A DNA stretch of 64,000 bases from Burkholderiaceae bacterium (lineage in GTDB: Bacteria; Pseudomonadota; Gammaproteobacteria; Burkholderiales; Burkholderiaceae_B): contig JAGOAJ010000007.1 in the NCBI GenBank assembly GCA_017983955.1, positions 1-64,000 on the forward strand. Direction: 5' to 3'. Below, in pieces: positions 1 through 7,797 of this stretch (its first letter is position 1; every line of letters starts with the position of its first letter). Below the pieces are notes generated by a model, which worked only from the letters and a program-made list of their open reading frames with translations, ran no database searches and was not told the origin of the DNA. The translations under genes and the position numbers were made by a program.

Positions 1-459
1 TTCTGGCTGTTGCTGCTTAGCGTGTTGGCGTTGTTCCTGCTGAAACAGACACGATTGGGCTTTCGCATGCTGGCTGTGGGTGAAGCCACCGAAGCCGCAC
101 GGTTGGCAGGGATCAATGTGCGGGCCATTAAAATCATCGGCCTGACCTTATCGGGCCTGGCTGCAGGCATCACTGCCGTGCTGATGACGTCCAGTCTGGC
201 CAGCGCTGCGCCCAATTCCGCCGCCGACCTGATGTTGACCGCCATCGCCGCCGTATTGCTGGGCATGACCATGTTTGAACCGGGTCGAGCCAATGTGCTG
301 GGCACTCTGTTTGGCGCCGTGATTATCGGCATGCTGGGCAATGGTCTGGTGCTGATGGGCATGGAGTATTATTTTCAGGATATTTTATTGGGCGTCATTA
401 TTGTGATGTCGGTGGCCTTTTCATCGTCAGTGCTCAAAAAAGCCGCATTTTCCGTATAA
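1..459 (+). CDS. Sugar-type ABC transporter permease, C-terminal part
   Basis: The reading frame is open from the first base, so the gene begins outside the window and only its last 152 codons are seen. The protein is hydrophobic, with several membrane segments separated by short loops. It contains the stretch GEATEAARLAGINVRAIK, typical of the cytoplasmic coupling loop of RbsC/XylH-type permeases (BPD_transp_2 family). A binding protein starts 26 bases downstream and an ATPase follows, so the three form one importer. Such permeases work as dimers in the inner membrane for sugars, polyols or autoinducer-like solutes; the substrate here cannot be read from the sequence. Confidence 0.88.
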   Translation, partial: FWLLLLSVLALFLLKQTRLGFRMLAVGEATEAARLAGINVRAIKIIGLTLSGLAAGITAVLMTSSLASAAPNSAADLMLTAIAAVLLGMTMFEPGRANVLGTLFGAVIIGMLGNGLVLMGMEYYFQDILLGVIIVMSVAFSSSVLKKAAFSV

Positions 460-485
460 CAGCACACCAAATCCAGGGACTACCT

Positions 486-1439
486 ATGTTCAATCACTTA
501 GTTCGATACGCAGCAGCGGCATTGGTCGCCGCCAGCCTAACTGGCGTCGCGTATGCCGCCACCCCTAAACTGGCGATTATCGGTTTTCAGATGTCGTCTG
601 AAACCCATGCCCGCGTTGTGAATGCCGCCAAGGCAGCGGCTGAAGAAAAAGGTTGGGATGCTCAAGTGTTGAACAGCAAGGGCGATATGGCTACCCATAT
701 CAACCAGTTGGAAAACCTGCTGTTGACCCGGCCTGCTGGCATTATCATCGCCATGGGCAAACCCTTGCAGGCTGCAGAACAGTTCAAGAAAGCCAAAGAC
801 GCAGGCATTCCCATAGTGACTGTGGTCAGTGGGGCCAGCCCTGACGCCTTGTTTGATATTGCGGTCAACGAGTACGCGGCTGGCGCACAAGCCGCCTTGT
901 ATCTGCTGGATAACCTGAACTACCAGGGCAGCATCATCAGCCAGCGTTTCGAAGGAAACGTAGGAACACGCATACGCGGCAAAATGTTGGATGCCGTGCT
1001 TAGCGAAAACACTGCCGTCAAACAGATAGGTACCCACACCATGGCGCGTACCGCTTCATGGCGTGATGACGTCATGGCAGGCATGAACGCCTTGCTATTG
1101 AAAAACCAGGGTAACGTCGATGGTATCTGGGCTTCCTTCGATGCCCAGGCTTACATCATTGATGACATCCTGCGTCAGCAGGGCGCCAAGAAAGGCAAAC
1201 CAGTGCTGGTCAGTATCGATGGCGGTCCTGAAACCTACCGTCGTATCGCCGACCCTGATTCCCTGCTGATGGCCACGGTCATGATTCCCTTTGAAAAAAT
1301 GGGTAACCAGGCCGTGGATATCATAGATCGCGTCGCCATCAAAAAAGAAGTGAAAAGCGCGATTCACCACGGACCTTATATCTACCTGGATGCGGAATTG
1401 GTGGATGCCAATAACGTTGACAAATACCTGCAGAAATAA
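486..1439 (+). CDS. Periplasmic sugar-binding protein of ABC importer
   Basis: 317 residues. A clear Sec signal peptide (about residues 1-24, with cleavage near VAYA-A) precedes a two-lobed Peripla_BP_4 / LacI-like binding domain. Visible family features include KLAIIGFQMSSETHARV at the start of lobe 1 and a repeated beta-alpha pattern. It should deliver a small solute, probably a carbohydrate, to the permease encoded just upstream. The start has a weak purine-rich site (CAGGGA) upstream. The next gene, the ATPase, begins 6 bases after the stop, which fits a permease-binder-ATPase operon. The substrate is unknown. Confidence 0.9.
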   Translation: MFNHLVRYAAAALVAASLTGVAYAATPKLAIIGFQMSSETHARVVNAAKAAAEEKGWDAQVLNSKGDMATHINQLENLLLTRPAGIIIAMGKPLQAAEQFKKAKDAGIPIVTVVSGASPDALFDIAVNEYAAGAQAALYLLDNLNYQGSIISQRFEGNVGTRIRGKMLDAVLSENTAVKQIGTHTMARTASWRDDVMAGMNALLLKNQGNVDGIWASFDAQAYIIDDILRQQGAKKGKPVLVSIDGGPETYRRIADPDSLLMATVMIPFEKMGNQAVDIIDRVAIKKEVKSAIHHGPYIYLDAELVDANNVDKYLQK

Positions 1440-1445
1440 TACGAC

Positions 1446-2198
1446 GTGACCAAAGTTCTGGAACTGGAAAATCTGACCAAAAGCTATGGCGCCGTCCAGG
1501 CGCTAAAAGGCGTGGACCTGCATGCTTATGCGGGCGAGGTGCTGGCTATCTGTGGTGATAACGGCGCGGGTAAAAGCACCTTGATCAAGGTGATATCTGG
1601 GGCGCATGCCAGAACTTCTGGCCAAATGCGCTTGCATGGCCGTGAAGTCCGCTGGTCTTCCCCACACGATGCCTTGGTCAACGGCGTGGCCACCATCTAC
1701 CAGGACCTGGCCTTGGCCCCCCGTCTTAGCGTCTGGCAAAACGTTTTTGTGGGCGCTGAAATCCGCAAACCGCTATTTCCAGGCTTTAACGTGCTGGATA
1801 AAAAAAGCATGCGGGCCAGCGCGGCTGATTATCTGGCCCGTTTGAATCAGACTATCGACGATGTCGATAGACCCGTCGCTGATTTCTCGGGCGGGCAGCG
1901 TCAGGCCGTGGCCATAGCCCGGGCCCTGCGCTGGAACGCCAGCATCGTCATCATGGACGAACCCACCGCTGCCTTGGGGGTGAAGGAAACCGCCAAAGTG
2001 CTGGCCTTGATCCAGCACCTGAAAACCGAGGGCGTAACCGTACTGTTAATCAGTCACAACATGGAAGATGTGGTCCAGGTGGCTGACAGGGTGGTGATAT
2101 TAAAGGCCGGCCGGGTCGCGACCCAGGGTAATGTCAGCGGGATCACGCCTGCGGCGCTGGCGCAGGCGGTGATGACGGGGGAATGGCCGCAGGCGTAG
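1446..2198 (+). CDS. Sugar ABC transporter ATP-binding protein
   Basis: 250 residues from a GTG start. It has one ABC domain with Walker A GDNGAGKST (about residue 37), signature FSGGQRQ, Walker B VIMDEP followed by the switch histidine in LISHNMED. Classic RbsA/XylG proteins are about 500 residues with two fused ABC domains; this is the short single-domain type (FrcA-like), so a homodimer must power transport. It ends the importer operon, and an independent MFS gene follows after 83 bases. The family is clear but the substrate is not known. Confidence 0.92.
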   Translation: MTKVLELENLTKSYGAVQALKGVDLHAYAGEVLAICGDNGAGKSTLIKVISGAHARTSGQMRLHGREVRWSSPHDALVNGVATIYQDLALAPRLSVWQNVFVGAEIRKPLFPGFNVLDKKSMRASAADYLARLNQTIDDVDRPVADFSGGQRQAVAIARALRWNASIVIMDEPTAALGVKETAKVLALIQHLKTEGVTVLLISHNMEDVVQVADRVVILKAGRVATQGNVSGITPAALAQAVMTGEWPQA

Positions 2199-2281
2199 TC
2201 TGGATTCCAGACGGACTATAAGCGTATGATGGTTTCCTAAGCATTCAAGTCGTAGTGACCGCATAGGAAGCGTTTAAGCAT

Positions 2282-3478
2282 ATGACGACGCCTGCCAAAA
2301 ATACCCTACAAAAAATACCAACAGGTATATGGGTATTGGGTTTCGTCAGCATGTTGATGGACATTTCATCAGAAATGATACACAGCTTGCTGCCTATGTT
2401 TATGGTCACTACCTTGGGGGCCAGTGCCCTTGCCGTCGGCGTGATCGAAGGCTTGGCCGAATCTACCGCCCTGATCGTCAAAGTATTCTCGGGCGCTTTA
2501 AGCGACTATCTGGGTAAACGTAAAGGTTTGGCCGTATTCGGCTATGCCTTGGGCGCGCTAACTAAACCTTTGTTTGCATTGGCTGCCACCATAGATATGG
2601 TGTTGGCTGCTCGCCTATTGGATAGGGTAGGTAAAGGCGTGCGCGGTGCACCTCGCGACGCCCTGGTCGCCGACATTACGCCACCGCAGTTGCGTGGCGC
2701 GGCCTTTGGTTTACGTCAGGCACTAGATACTATGGGGGCTTTTTTGGGCCCTTTACTGGCGGTCGGCTTAATGCTGCTTTGGGCTGATAATTTTCGTGCG
2801 GTGTTCTGGATTGCCGTCATCCCTGGCGTGATGGCGGTCGGTTTGCTTTTATTTGGCCTGCGCGAGCCCGAACGGCTACGAACAAGCAAACGCAGCAATC
2901 CCATCCGAAAAGAAAACCTGAAGCGTCTAGGCAGTTCGTATTGGTGGGTAGTGGGCATAGGTGCGGTATTTACCTTGGCGCGATTCAGCGAAGCGTTTCT
3001 TGTGCTGCGAGCCCAACAGGGTGGCATCCCTATGGCGCTGGTGCCGCTGGTCATGGTGGCGATGAACCTGGTTTATTCCTTGTCGGCTTACCCCTTTGGT
3101 AAGCTTTCGGATCGTATCAACCACAAGACCTTGCTGGCCTTAGGCTTGCTTGTTTTGATCGCAGCTGACCTGGTGTTGGCCGCCAGCAACCACTGGAGTG
3201 TCGTCGTGGCGGGGGTCAGTCTTTGGGGGATACACATGGGCATGACCCAAGGCCTGTTGGCGACCATGGTTGCTAACTCTGCACCCGCCGATTTACGCGG
3301 CACTGCCTATGGTTTTTTTAACTTAGTCAGTGGCCTGGCTATGTTGCTGGCCAGTATGTTGGCCGGACTGCTATGGGATCAATTGGGCGCGTCGTTTACC
3401 TTTTATGCGGGCGCTGTTTTTTGCCTGATCGCGCTGCTGGGGTTGGCCTGGCAGCCTATGCGCAAGATAGGTAGATAG
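2282..3478 (+). CDS. MFS transporter
   Basis: 398 residues with about 12 predicted membrane segments in two six-helix halves. The first cytoplasmic loop carries the MFS motif A-like stretch GALSDYLGKRKG, and LLDRVGKGVRGAPRDALVAD follows helix 4. The latter is characteristic of a bacterial MFS subgroup often annotated as resistance or efflux carriers. The nearest purine-rich ribosome site (AGGAAG) lies about 12 bases upstream of the ATG, which is rather far. It stands alone between the ABC operon and a methyltransferase gene 177 bases downstream. The substrate is unknown; export of a small molecule is a guess from the family only. Confidence 0.88.
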   Translation: MTTPAKNTLQKIPTGIWVLGFVSMLMDISSEMIHSLLPMFMVTTLGASALAVGVIEGLAESTALIVKVFSGALSDYLGKRKGLAVFGYALGALTKPLFALAATIDMVLAARLLDRVGKGVRGAPRDALVADITPPQLRGAAFGLRQALDTMGAFLGPLLAVGLMLLWADNFRAVFWIAVIPGVMAVGLLLFGLREPERLRTSKRSNPIRKENLKRLGSSYWWVVGIGAVFTLARFSEAFLVLRAQQGGIPMALVPLVMVAMNLVYSLSAYPFGKLSDRINHKTLLALGLLVLIAADLVLAASNHWSVVVAGVSLWGIHMGMTQGLLATMVANSAPADLRGTAYGFFNLVSGLAMLLASMLAGLLWDQLGASFTFYAGAVFCLIALLGLAWQPMRKIGR

Positions 3479-3655
3479 CAGGGAAAATTAAATTAGATAC
3501 ACACCCGTAGAAGGATAGGTCGATTTGTTGATACAGACCGATGAAGATCACGTAATATTGCGAGTAGACGATATGGGCTCAGGTGTTGCTTAGTAAGCCT
3601 ACATCAATATGCTTTAGGTATCCGTTTGAATAGCTAAAAATCACTTACGGGAAGA

Positions 3656-4333
3656 ATGATGTCTTTTATAAAAACGCCATCCCGCTCGCCCTTTGCTTTA
3701 TGGGCAAAAGCAGCCAGTGTCGGTATTCAGCAGGCCATCCGCAGCAACACGGTGTCAGATGGCATACTGTTTTTAAGAAGCTGGCGCGAAAATCCCGCTA
3801 AGATCGGCGCCATACTTCCGTCTGGGCCGGCCCTTTGCGCTGCGATTACCCGTGAAATCAGTTCGGCACATGCACCCATACTTGAGCTGGGCTGCGGCAC
3901 CGGCGTTTTTACGCAAAAAATTATCGATCGCGGTGTCCCTAGCCAAGAACTTGTCCTGGTCGAACTTGACCCATTTTTTGCCAGCAATTTACGGGCTAAA
4001 TTCCCACACGCTCAAATATTATGTGTTGACGCTTGCCGCCTAAATCTTGCGCCCAAGGGCACCCAGCGCGCACCTGGCGCAGCAGTCTGTGGCCTACCGC
4101 TACGGAATATGTCGATAAAACAGCAATTTCGCATACTCCAGGGCGTATTCAGTTCATTGCGCGAAAATAGCGCCTTGTATCTTTTTTCTTATGGCTGGCG
4201 CTGTCCGATTTCACCACGCTTGCTGGATAGGCTGGGGCTGCAGGCACAACAGCTGGACACTGTGTTGTTGAATGTGCCGCCTGCCAGGGTTTGGAAGATA
4301 GCAAGTGTTGGAGCTGCTCAGCGGGATGCGTAG
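3656..4333 (+). CDS. PmtA-like SAM-dependent methyltransferase
   Basis: 225 residues. SAM-binding motif I is seen as LELGCGTGVF (about residues 76-85), followed by an acidic strand-2 end (VLVELDPFF) and VDACRL. The N-terminal FLRSWRENPAKIGAILPSG and the later CGLPLRNM resemble bacterial phosphatidylethanolamine N-methyltransferases and the related rRNA dimethylase fold. The likely role is methylation of a phospholipid headgroup at the membrane surface, but several relatives act on other substrates. Two ATGs lie in tandem (3656 and 3659). The 177 bases before it hold no other gene that I can see. Confidence 0.7.
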   Translation: MMSFIKTPSRSPFALWAKAASVGIQQAIRSNTVSDGILFLRSWRENPAKIGAILPSGPALCAAITREISSAHAPILELGCGTGVFTQKIIDRGVPSQELVLVELDPFFASNLRAKFPHAQILCVDACRLNLAPKGTQRAPGAAVCGLPLRNMSIKQQFRILQGVFSSLRENSALYLFSYGWRCPISPRLLDRLGLQAQQLDTVLLNVPPARVWKIASVGAAQRDA

Positions 4334-4364
4334 TTTGGCCTTAGCCCATCTTACTCATAAATGC

Positions 4365-4370
4365 TACACT
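4365..4370 (+). promoter_or_regulatory. Possible extended -10 element
   Basis: TGCTACACT matches the extended -10 form TGnTAnnnT, about 80 bases before the small membrane protein gene at 4450. I see no convincing -35 hexamer at the usual spacing, so this rests on the -10 alone. Confidence 0.25.
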
Positions 4371-4449
4371 CGGCAGGTCCAGTATGGACGACGACGCGGG
4401 TCGATTCCGTGCCGCCCGCGCCTTCAATCAAAACAAAAAGGGGGCAGCT

Positions 4450-4677
4450 ATGCATTACATTATCTCTATTCTTGCCGCTATGCTAATTGGAACCGGTTTC
4501 GGTGCCTTGTTTAGCCCACGCAGCACCATTTTGGTCATTGGTTATCTTGCCTCTATCGTGTTGGGCATAGTAACTATTGTCAGCCCTTCCTGGATGCCTT
4601 TGGCTATAGGTACAGCCTTTCTTTTGCTGGCGCAGACTTTCCAGCGCGACGCTGCACCTGCTACTGCGCGGGCCTGA
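4450..4677 (+). CDS. Small two-helix membrane protein
   Basis: 75 residues from the ATG at 4450, which has a strong GGGGG-type ribosome site about 5 bases upstream; an in-frame ATG at 4384 has none and lies in a GC-rich hairpin. The protein has two hydrophobic helices (about residues 2-22 and 27-60) with a short basic loop (SPRST) between and a short hydrophilic tail (FQRDAAPATARA). I do not recognise a named family. It is preceded by a leader of about 80 bases after a possible -10 element, so it may have its own promoter. Confidence 0.6.
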   Translation: MHYIISILAAMLIGTGFGALFSPRSTILVIGYLASIVLGIVTIVSPSWMPLAIGTAFLLLAQTFQRDAAPATARA

Positions 4678-4766
4678 TTTACCATCAGCCTCCATCCCTT
4701 TGTTCAAGACAAACTTTGCTTATACGGCAAGGAACTTGCTTAATCGCTAGTGAGTTGGGTGGGGGC

Positions 4767-5672
4767 TTAAATACTAAGCTCTTCTTCTTTTCGCATCACC
4801 ATCTTCAGGCTTTCGATGAACGATTGCGTCAGCTGTGACATGGGCTCATTCAGTGGTCTTATCAAGTAGGCCTTAAGCGTTGGGGCTCCTGCAATAGGAC
4901 GCGTCACGAATCGGCTGGCGTGCCAGCTGCGCGCTGAAAACTGATCGACCAGTGCAATACCGGCACCAGCCTGTACCAACGCACAGGCATTCTGCGGCGA
5001 GCCTACCTCCATAATGGACTTCACACTGTGGCCGTGTTCCTGGAATAACTGCTGAACCATGTGGCCAAATGGCGAACTTCGGTCGTAGGATATGAAGGGA
5101 TGCTCAAGTAGATCTTGCACCTCAAGCACTTCCCGTTGCGACAAGGGATGATTGTCGGGGCAGATGCAGACCATTTTGGTGCTACCGATTTCCTCTTGTC
5201 CAAGATTAGGATGGTTTAGCGGCAGAATGGTGATGGCTAAATCGGCTTGTCCCTTAAGCAGGCGTTCGGTCAATGGGACGTGGCTTAAGTAATGGAAGGT
5301 GAACTTGACCTGGGGATGGCTTTGGCGATATTGGACGATAGCGGTAGGGATTAGCATCTGGCCCAGGCTGGGGCTGGCTACTAGATTTAGCATGCCTTCT
5401 TGGTGTTCGTACAGATCGTGCGCCATCTCGTTGATGCGTAACACGCCCTCGTAGACGACTTCTACCTGATGAAATAGTTTCTTTGCTTCTGGGGTTGCAT
5501 GCAGCCGGCCGCGTATACGTTCGAACAGCAAAAATCCAATGCGTTGCTCTGTATGTGACAGCAGTCGGCTGACTGCGGGCTGAGAGACGAACAACAATTC
5601 CGAGGCACCGCGAATGGATCCCGTGATCATGACGGCGCGAAAGACTTCAATCTGGCGCAAGTTCAGTTTCAT
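4767..5672 (-). CDS. LysR-family transcriptional regulator
   Basis: 301 residues. The N-terminal winged helix-turn-helix (about residues 4-62) has the usual LysR pattern: LRQIEVFRAVMITGSIRGAS, then FVSQPAVSRLLSHTEQRIG and LLFERIRGR. The rest is a type-2 periplasmic-binding-like effector domain. It is divergent from the DapA-like gene at 5934, and the 261-base gap contains a dyad with a T-N11-A core (5823-5839), the typical LysR site. It therefore probably controls that gene and itself. The inducer is unknown. Confidence 0.92.
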   Translation of the reverse strand: MKLNLRQIEVFRAVMITGSIRGASELLFVSQPAVSRLLSHTEQRIGFLLFERIRGRLHATPEAKKLFHQVEVVYEGVLRINEMAHDLYEHQEGMLNLVASPSLGQMLIPTAIVQYRQSHPQVKFTFHYLSHVPLTERLLKGQADLAITILPLNHPNLGQEEIGSTKMVCICPDNHPLSQREVLEVQDLLEHPFISYDRSSPFGHMVQQLFQEHGHSVKSIMEVGSPQNACALVQAGAGIALVDQFSARSWHASRFVTRPIAGAPTLKAYLIRPLNEPMSQLTQSFIESLKMVMRKEEELSI

Positions 5673-5822
5673 TATCGGAAATCCGTGTCGCTGGGAACGC
5701 CATATACAAACATAGAGTTAACACCTGTTCCTGGTTGAGCCATAGCAACTGGAGATTCGTCTATGACTAAGAGAAGATAGCATGCTTCTAAATACCATCG
5801 AATAGCATATTCGAACCGGACG

Positions 5823-5839
5823 CTTAACAAAAGGTTAAG
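5823..5839. promoter_or_regulatory. LysR-type operator (dyad with T-N11-A)
   Basis: CTTAAC-AAAAG-GTTAAG is a perfect 6-base inverted repeat whose inner part reads T-N11-A. It lies between the divergent LysR gene (start 5672) and the DapA-like gene (start 5934), where a LysR activator site is expected. Confidence 0.5.
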
Positions 5840-5933
5840 TAGGTCTATGGAATAAACACTAGGCATAGGGCAGGGCAGCACTGATAATTACTACAGACCA
5901 ACATCAATCTTTTTTTATAAGGAATTGCCCATC

Positions 5934-6869
5934 ATGGAAAGCCGTAGCGAGCACATCAACGAACAGTCGGCAGGTGTGTATGTCATTGCCGCAACGCCGT
6001 TCACGGACAGTGGTGAGCTCGACCTGGACAGTGTCGACAGCCTGACGGATTTCTACCTGGAAAAAGGCGTTACAGGGCTTACTATCCTGGGCATGATGGG
6101 TGAGGCGCCCAAGCTAACACCCGCCGAAACGACTACTGTGATGGACCGTATCCTGAAGCGAGTCAATGGCCATGTTCCAGTGGTCGTCGGCGTCAGCCAG
6201 CCATCAAACAGTCATGTTGAACGCTTGTCCAACGAGGCGATGTCTTTGGGGGCGGCAGGTGTTATGGTGGCGCCGGTCGCGAATCTGAAAACCGATGAGC
6301 AGGTCTATAAGTACTATGCTGATGTAGCTAATCTGCTGGGCAAGGATATCCCCATTTGCCTGCAGGATTTCCCGCAAGTCACGGGCGTGCATACATCCGT
6401 ATCTGTCATTCACAATCTAATCGACGCGTTTCCGCAGATCGTCATGCTCAAGCACGAGGATTTCCCCGGCATGCGTAAACTTAGCCGAATTCGCCAGGAA
6501 AGCGAGGCCAGCGGTAGGCGTCGCATTAGCATCCTGGTGGGAAATGGCGGTCTGTTTCTGCCGCAAGAAATGCTGCGAGGCGCTGATGGCGCCATGACTG
6601 GTTTTGCGTACCCAGAGATGTTGGTGCAGGTGTGTCGACTGTTCCATGCAGGAAAGCCGGACGAGGCCGAGGATTTGTTTAATCTTTATCTGCCATTGCT
6701 GCGACACGAGTTTCAGTATGGCATTGGCCTGGCGTTGCGCAAGGAAACGCTACGTCGGCGCGGCGCCATTCGCTCTGCCTACGTACGTCGACCTGGACCC
6801 GTGCTGGATGCTATAGATCATGCAGAGTTGACCCGCTTGATTGACCGACTGGAAGTCTCGCTGGCCTAG
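5934..6869 (+). CDS. DapA/NAL-superfamily protein with altered active site
   Basis: 311 residues from the ATG at 5934, which has AAGGAA about 9 bases upstream; an in-frame TTG at 5925 overlaps that site. It is a TIM barrel of the dihydrodipicolinate synthase / N-acetylneuraminate lyase superfamily. The Schiff-base lysine is present (K173, in MLKHED). The usual Thr-Thr of the GTTGE loop is Met-Met (MMGEAP, about 54-55), and the catalytic tyrosine before N/E-x-P is glutamine (Q144, CLQDFP). True lysine biosynthesis is therefore unlikely; it probably acts on another oxoacid. It is divergent from LysR. A hairpin follows the gene. Confidence 0.85.
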   Translation: MESRSEHINEQSAGVYVIAATPFTDSGELDLDSVDSLTDFYLEKGVTGLTILGMMGEAPKLTPAETTTVMDRILKRVNGHVPVVVGVSQPSNSHVERLSNEAMSLGAAGVMVAPVANLKTDEQVYKYYADVANLLGKDIPICLQDFPQVTGVHTSVSVIHNLIDAFPQIVMLKHEDFPGMRKLSRIRQESEASGRRRISILVGNGGLFLPQEMLRGADGAMTGFAYPEMLVQVCRLFHAGKPDEAEDLFNLYLPLLRHEFQYGIGLALRKETLRRRGAIRSAYVRRPGPVLDAIDHAELTRLIDRLEVSLA

Positions 6870-6877
6870 CAGGTTAG

Positions 6878-6909
6878 TCCGGATGGCTTCCCGGATCTAG
6901 CCATCCGGA
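6878..6909. terminator. Inverted repeat between convergent genes
   Basis: TCCGGATGGCT, a 10-base loop, then AGCCATCCGGA: a perfect 11-base stem between the stop of the DapA-like gene and the stop of the GntR gene. No U-tract follows on either strand, so it is at best an imperfect bidirectional terminator or an mRNA end stabiliser. Confidence 0.45.
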
Positions 6910-6927
6910 AGCATTGTCCATGCCGGT

Positions 6928-7608
6928 TCAATAGTAGCCCGAGACCTTGTCGATGATGGCTTGCCGGATATTGTCAATGTGGCGCATGGTCTCGGTTGAA
7001 GCTGTCTGGGCGTCACCTGTCGCCAGCGCATCTATCATCGCCATGTGCTCTGCGCAGACTGGAACCATGCGCTTCTCTAGTCGCTTGAGCGAGAACATGC
7101 GCGTCTTTTGCCGCAAGTTACCTATCATGCTGGCAAGCAATTCATTGCCGCAGTAATCGGCGATCAATCCATGAAGTTCCGCATCTAGCTGCTGATGTAA
7201 GGGGTCTTTAGGGGCATCACTTTCCATCAACGCCATTATGCGTTGACGCAGGTCGGTAAGCTTGGCTGCGGGTATGTTGCCTGCTGCGCGGGCAGCGGCA
7301 TCTGACTCCAGCATGCGCCGTATATAAAGCGCCTCCATCAGTTCTTGCAGCGTCACTTGGCGCACGTACAGCCTATTGCTTTTGCGCTCAAGCATTTGCT
7401 CGCCTTCAAGACGGTGCATGGCCTCGCGCAGTGGCGTGCGGGACACACCCAGACGTAAAGCAAGCAGACGCTCTTGTACCTGATCGCCTTGTTTCAGTTC
7501 GCGTGACAAGATTAGGTCAACCAGCGTGTCATACGCCTGATTTGCCAGGCCCTTGCCGTTGCCATCGACCTCTTGGTCGTCTTTTTCTATGAGTGGAACT
7601 GTCTTCAT
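6928..7608 (-). CDS. GntR-family regulator, FCD (FadR) subfamily
   Basis: 226 residues. The winged helix-turn-helix is at about residues 20-90, with ERLLALRLGVSRTPLREAMHRLE as core (recognition helix SRTPLREA). The C-terminal helical FCD domain has metal-ligand-type residues, an Asp and His in DAELHGLIADY and a His in CAEHMAMIDAL. It is divergent from the 16-gene operon that begins at 7798, and the shared 189-base gap contains the palindrome GGTATACC, a core common to FCD regulators. It is probably the repressor of that operon, released by a small organic acid or amino acid derivative; the ligand is unknown. Confidence 0.9.
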   Translation of the reverse strand: MKTVPLIEKDDQEVDGNGKGLANQAYDTLVDLILSRELKQGDQVQERLLALRLGVSRTPLREAMHRLEGEQMLERKSNRLYVRQVTLQELMEALYIRRMLESDAAARAAGNIPAAKLTDLRQRIMALMESDAPKDPLHQQLDAELHGLIADYCGNELLASMIGNLRQKTRMFSLKRLEKRMVPVCAEHMAMIDALATGDAQTASTETMRHIDNIRQAIIDKVSGYY

Positions 7609-7726
7609 GACACTTTATCTTGCTCGATAATCAAAATTGCAGTTTGGCACATGTTGATTCATTGTGAAAATAGGTGGAAACGTGCGCAGCGCAAATTTCA
7701 AACCCTCGAAATCTATGTATATAGGT

Positions 7727-7734
7727 GGTATACC
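7727..7734. promoter_or_regulatory. Probable GntR/FCD operator GGTATACC
   Basis: An eight-base perfect palindrome with a GTATAC core sits 64 bases before the first gene of the operon (7798) and 119 bases from the divergent GntR start. UxuR-like FCD regulators recognise TGGTATACCA-type sites, so its position and sequence fit an operator. Confidence 0.45.
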
Positions 7735-7797
7735 TAATGTACATCTAAATCGTTCGCTGCGAAACTGGCATCTCTTTCATGATTCTTTGAGTGCCTT

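Noticed and set aside
2198..2212. GTCTGGA-T-TCCAGAC palindrome after the sugar ABC operon
   Set aside because: The loop of one base cannot form a terminator hairpin and there is no T-tract; as an operator it is isolated.
4384..4450. tRNA or tmRNA 3'-end remnant (GGGTCGATTCC resembles a T-arm)
   Set aside because: The stem that would close the T-loop is not paired correctly; the sequence folds better as a CGCGGG/CCCGCG hairpin in the leader of the small membrane protein, and no acceptor partner is present.
5672..5881. A 69-codon minus-strand reading frame in the LysR / DapA-like gap
   Set aside because: It lies over the operator dyad and promoter region, overlaps the LysR start, has no ribosome site and no family resemblance.
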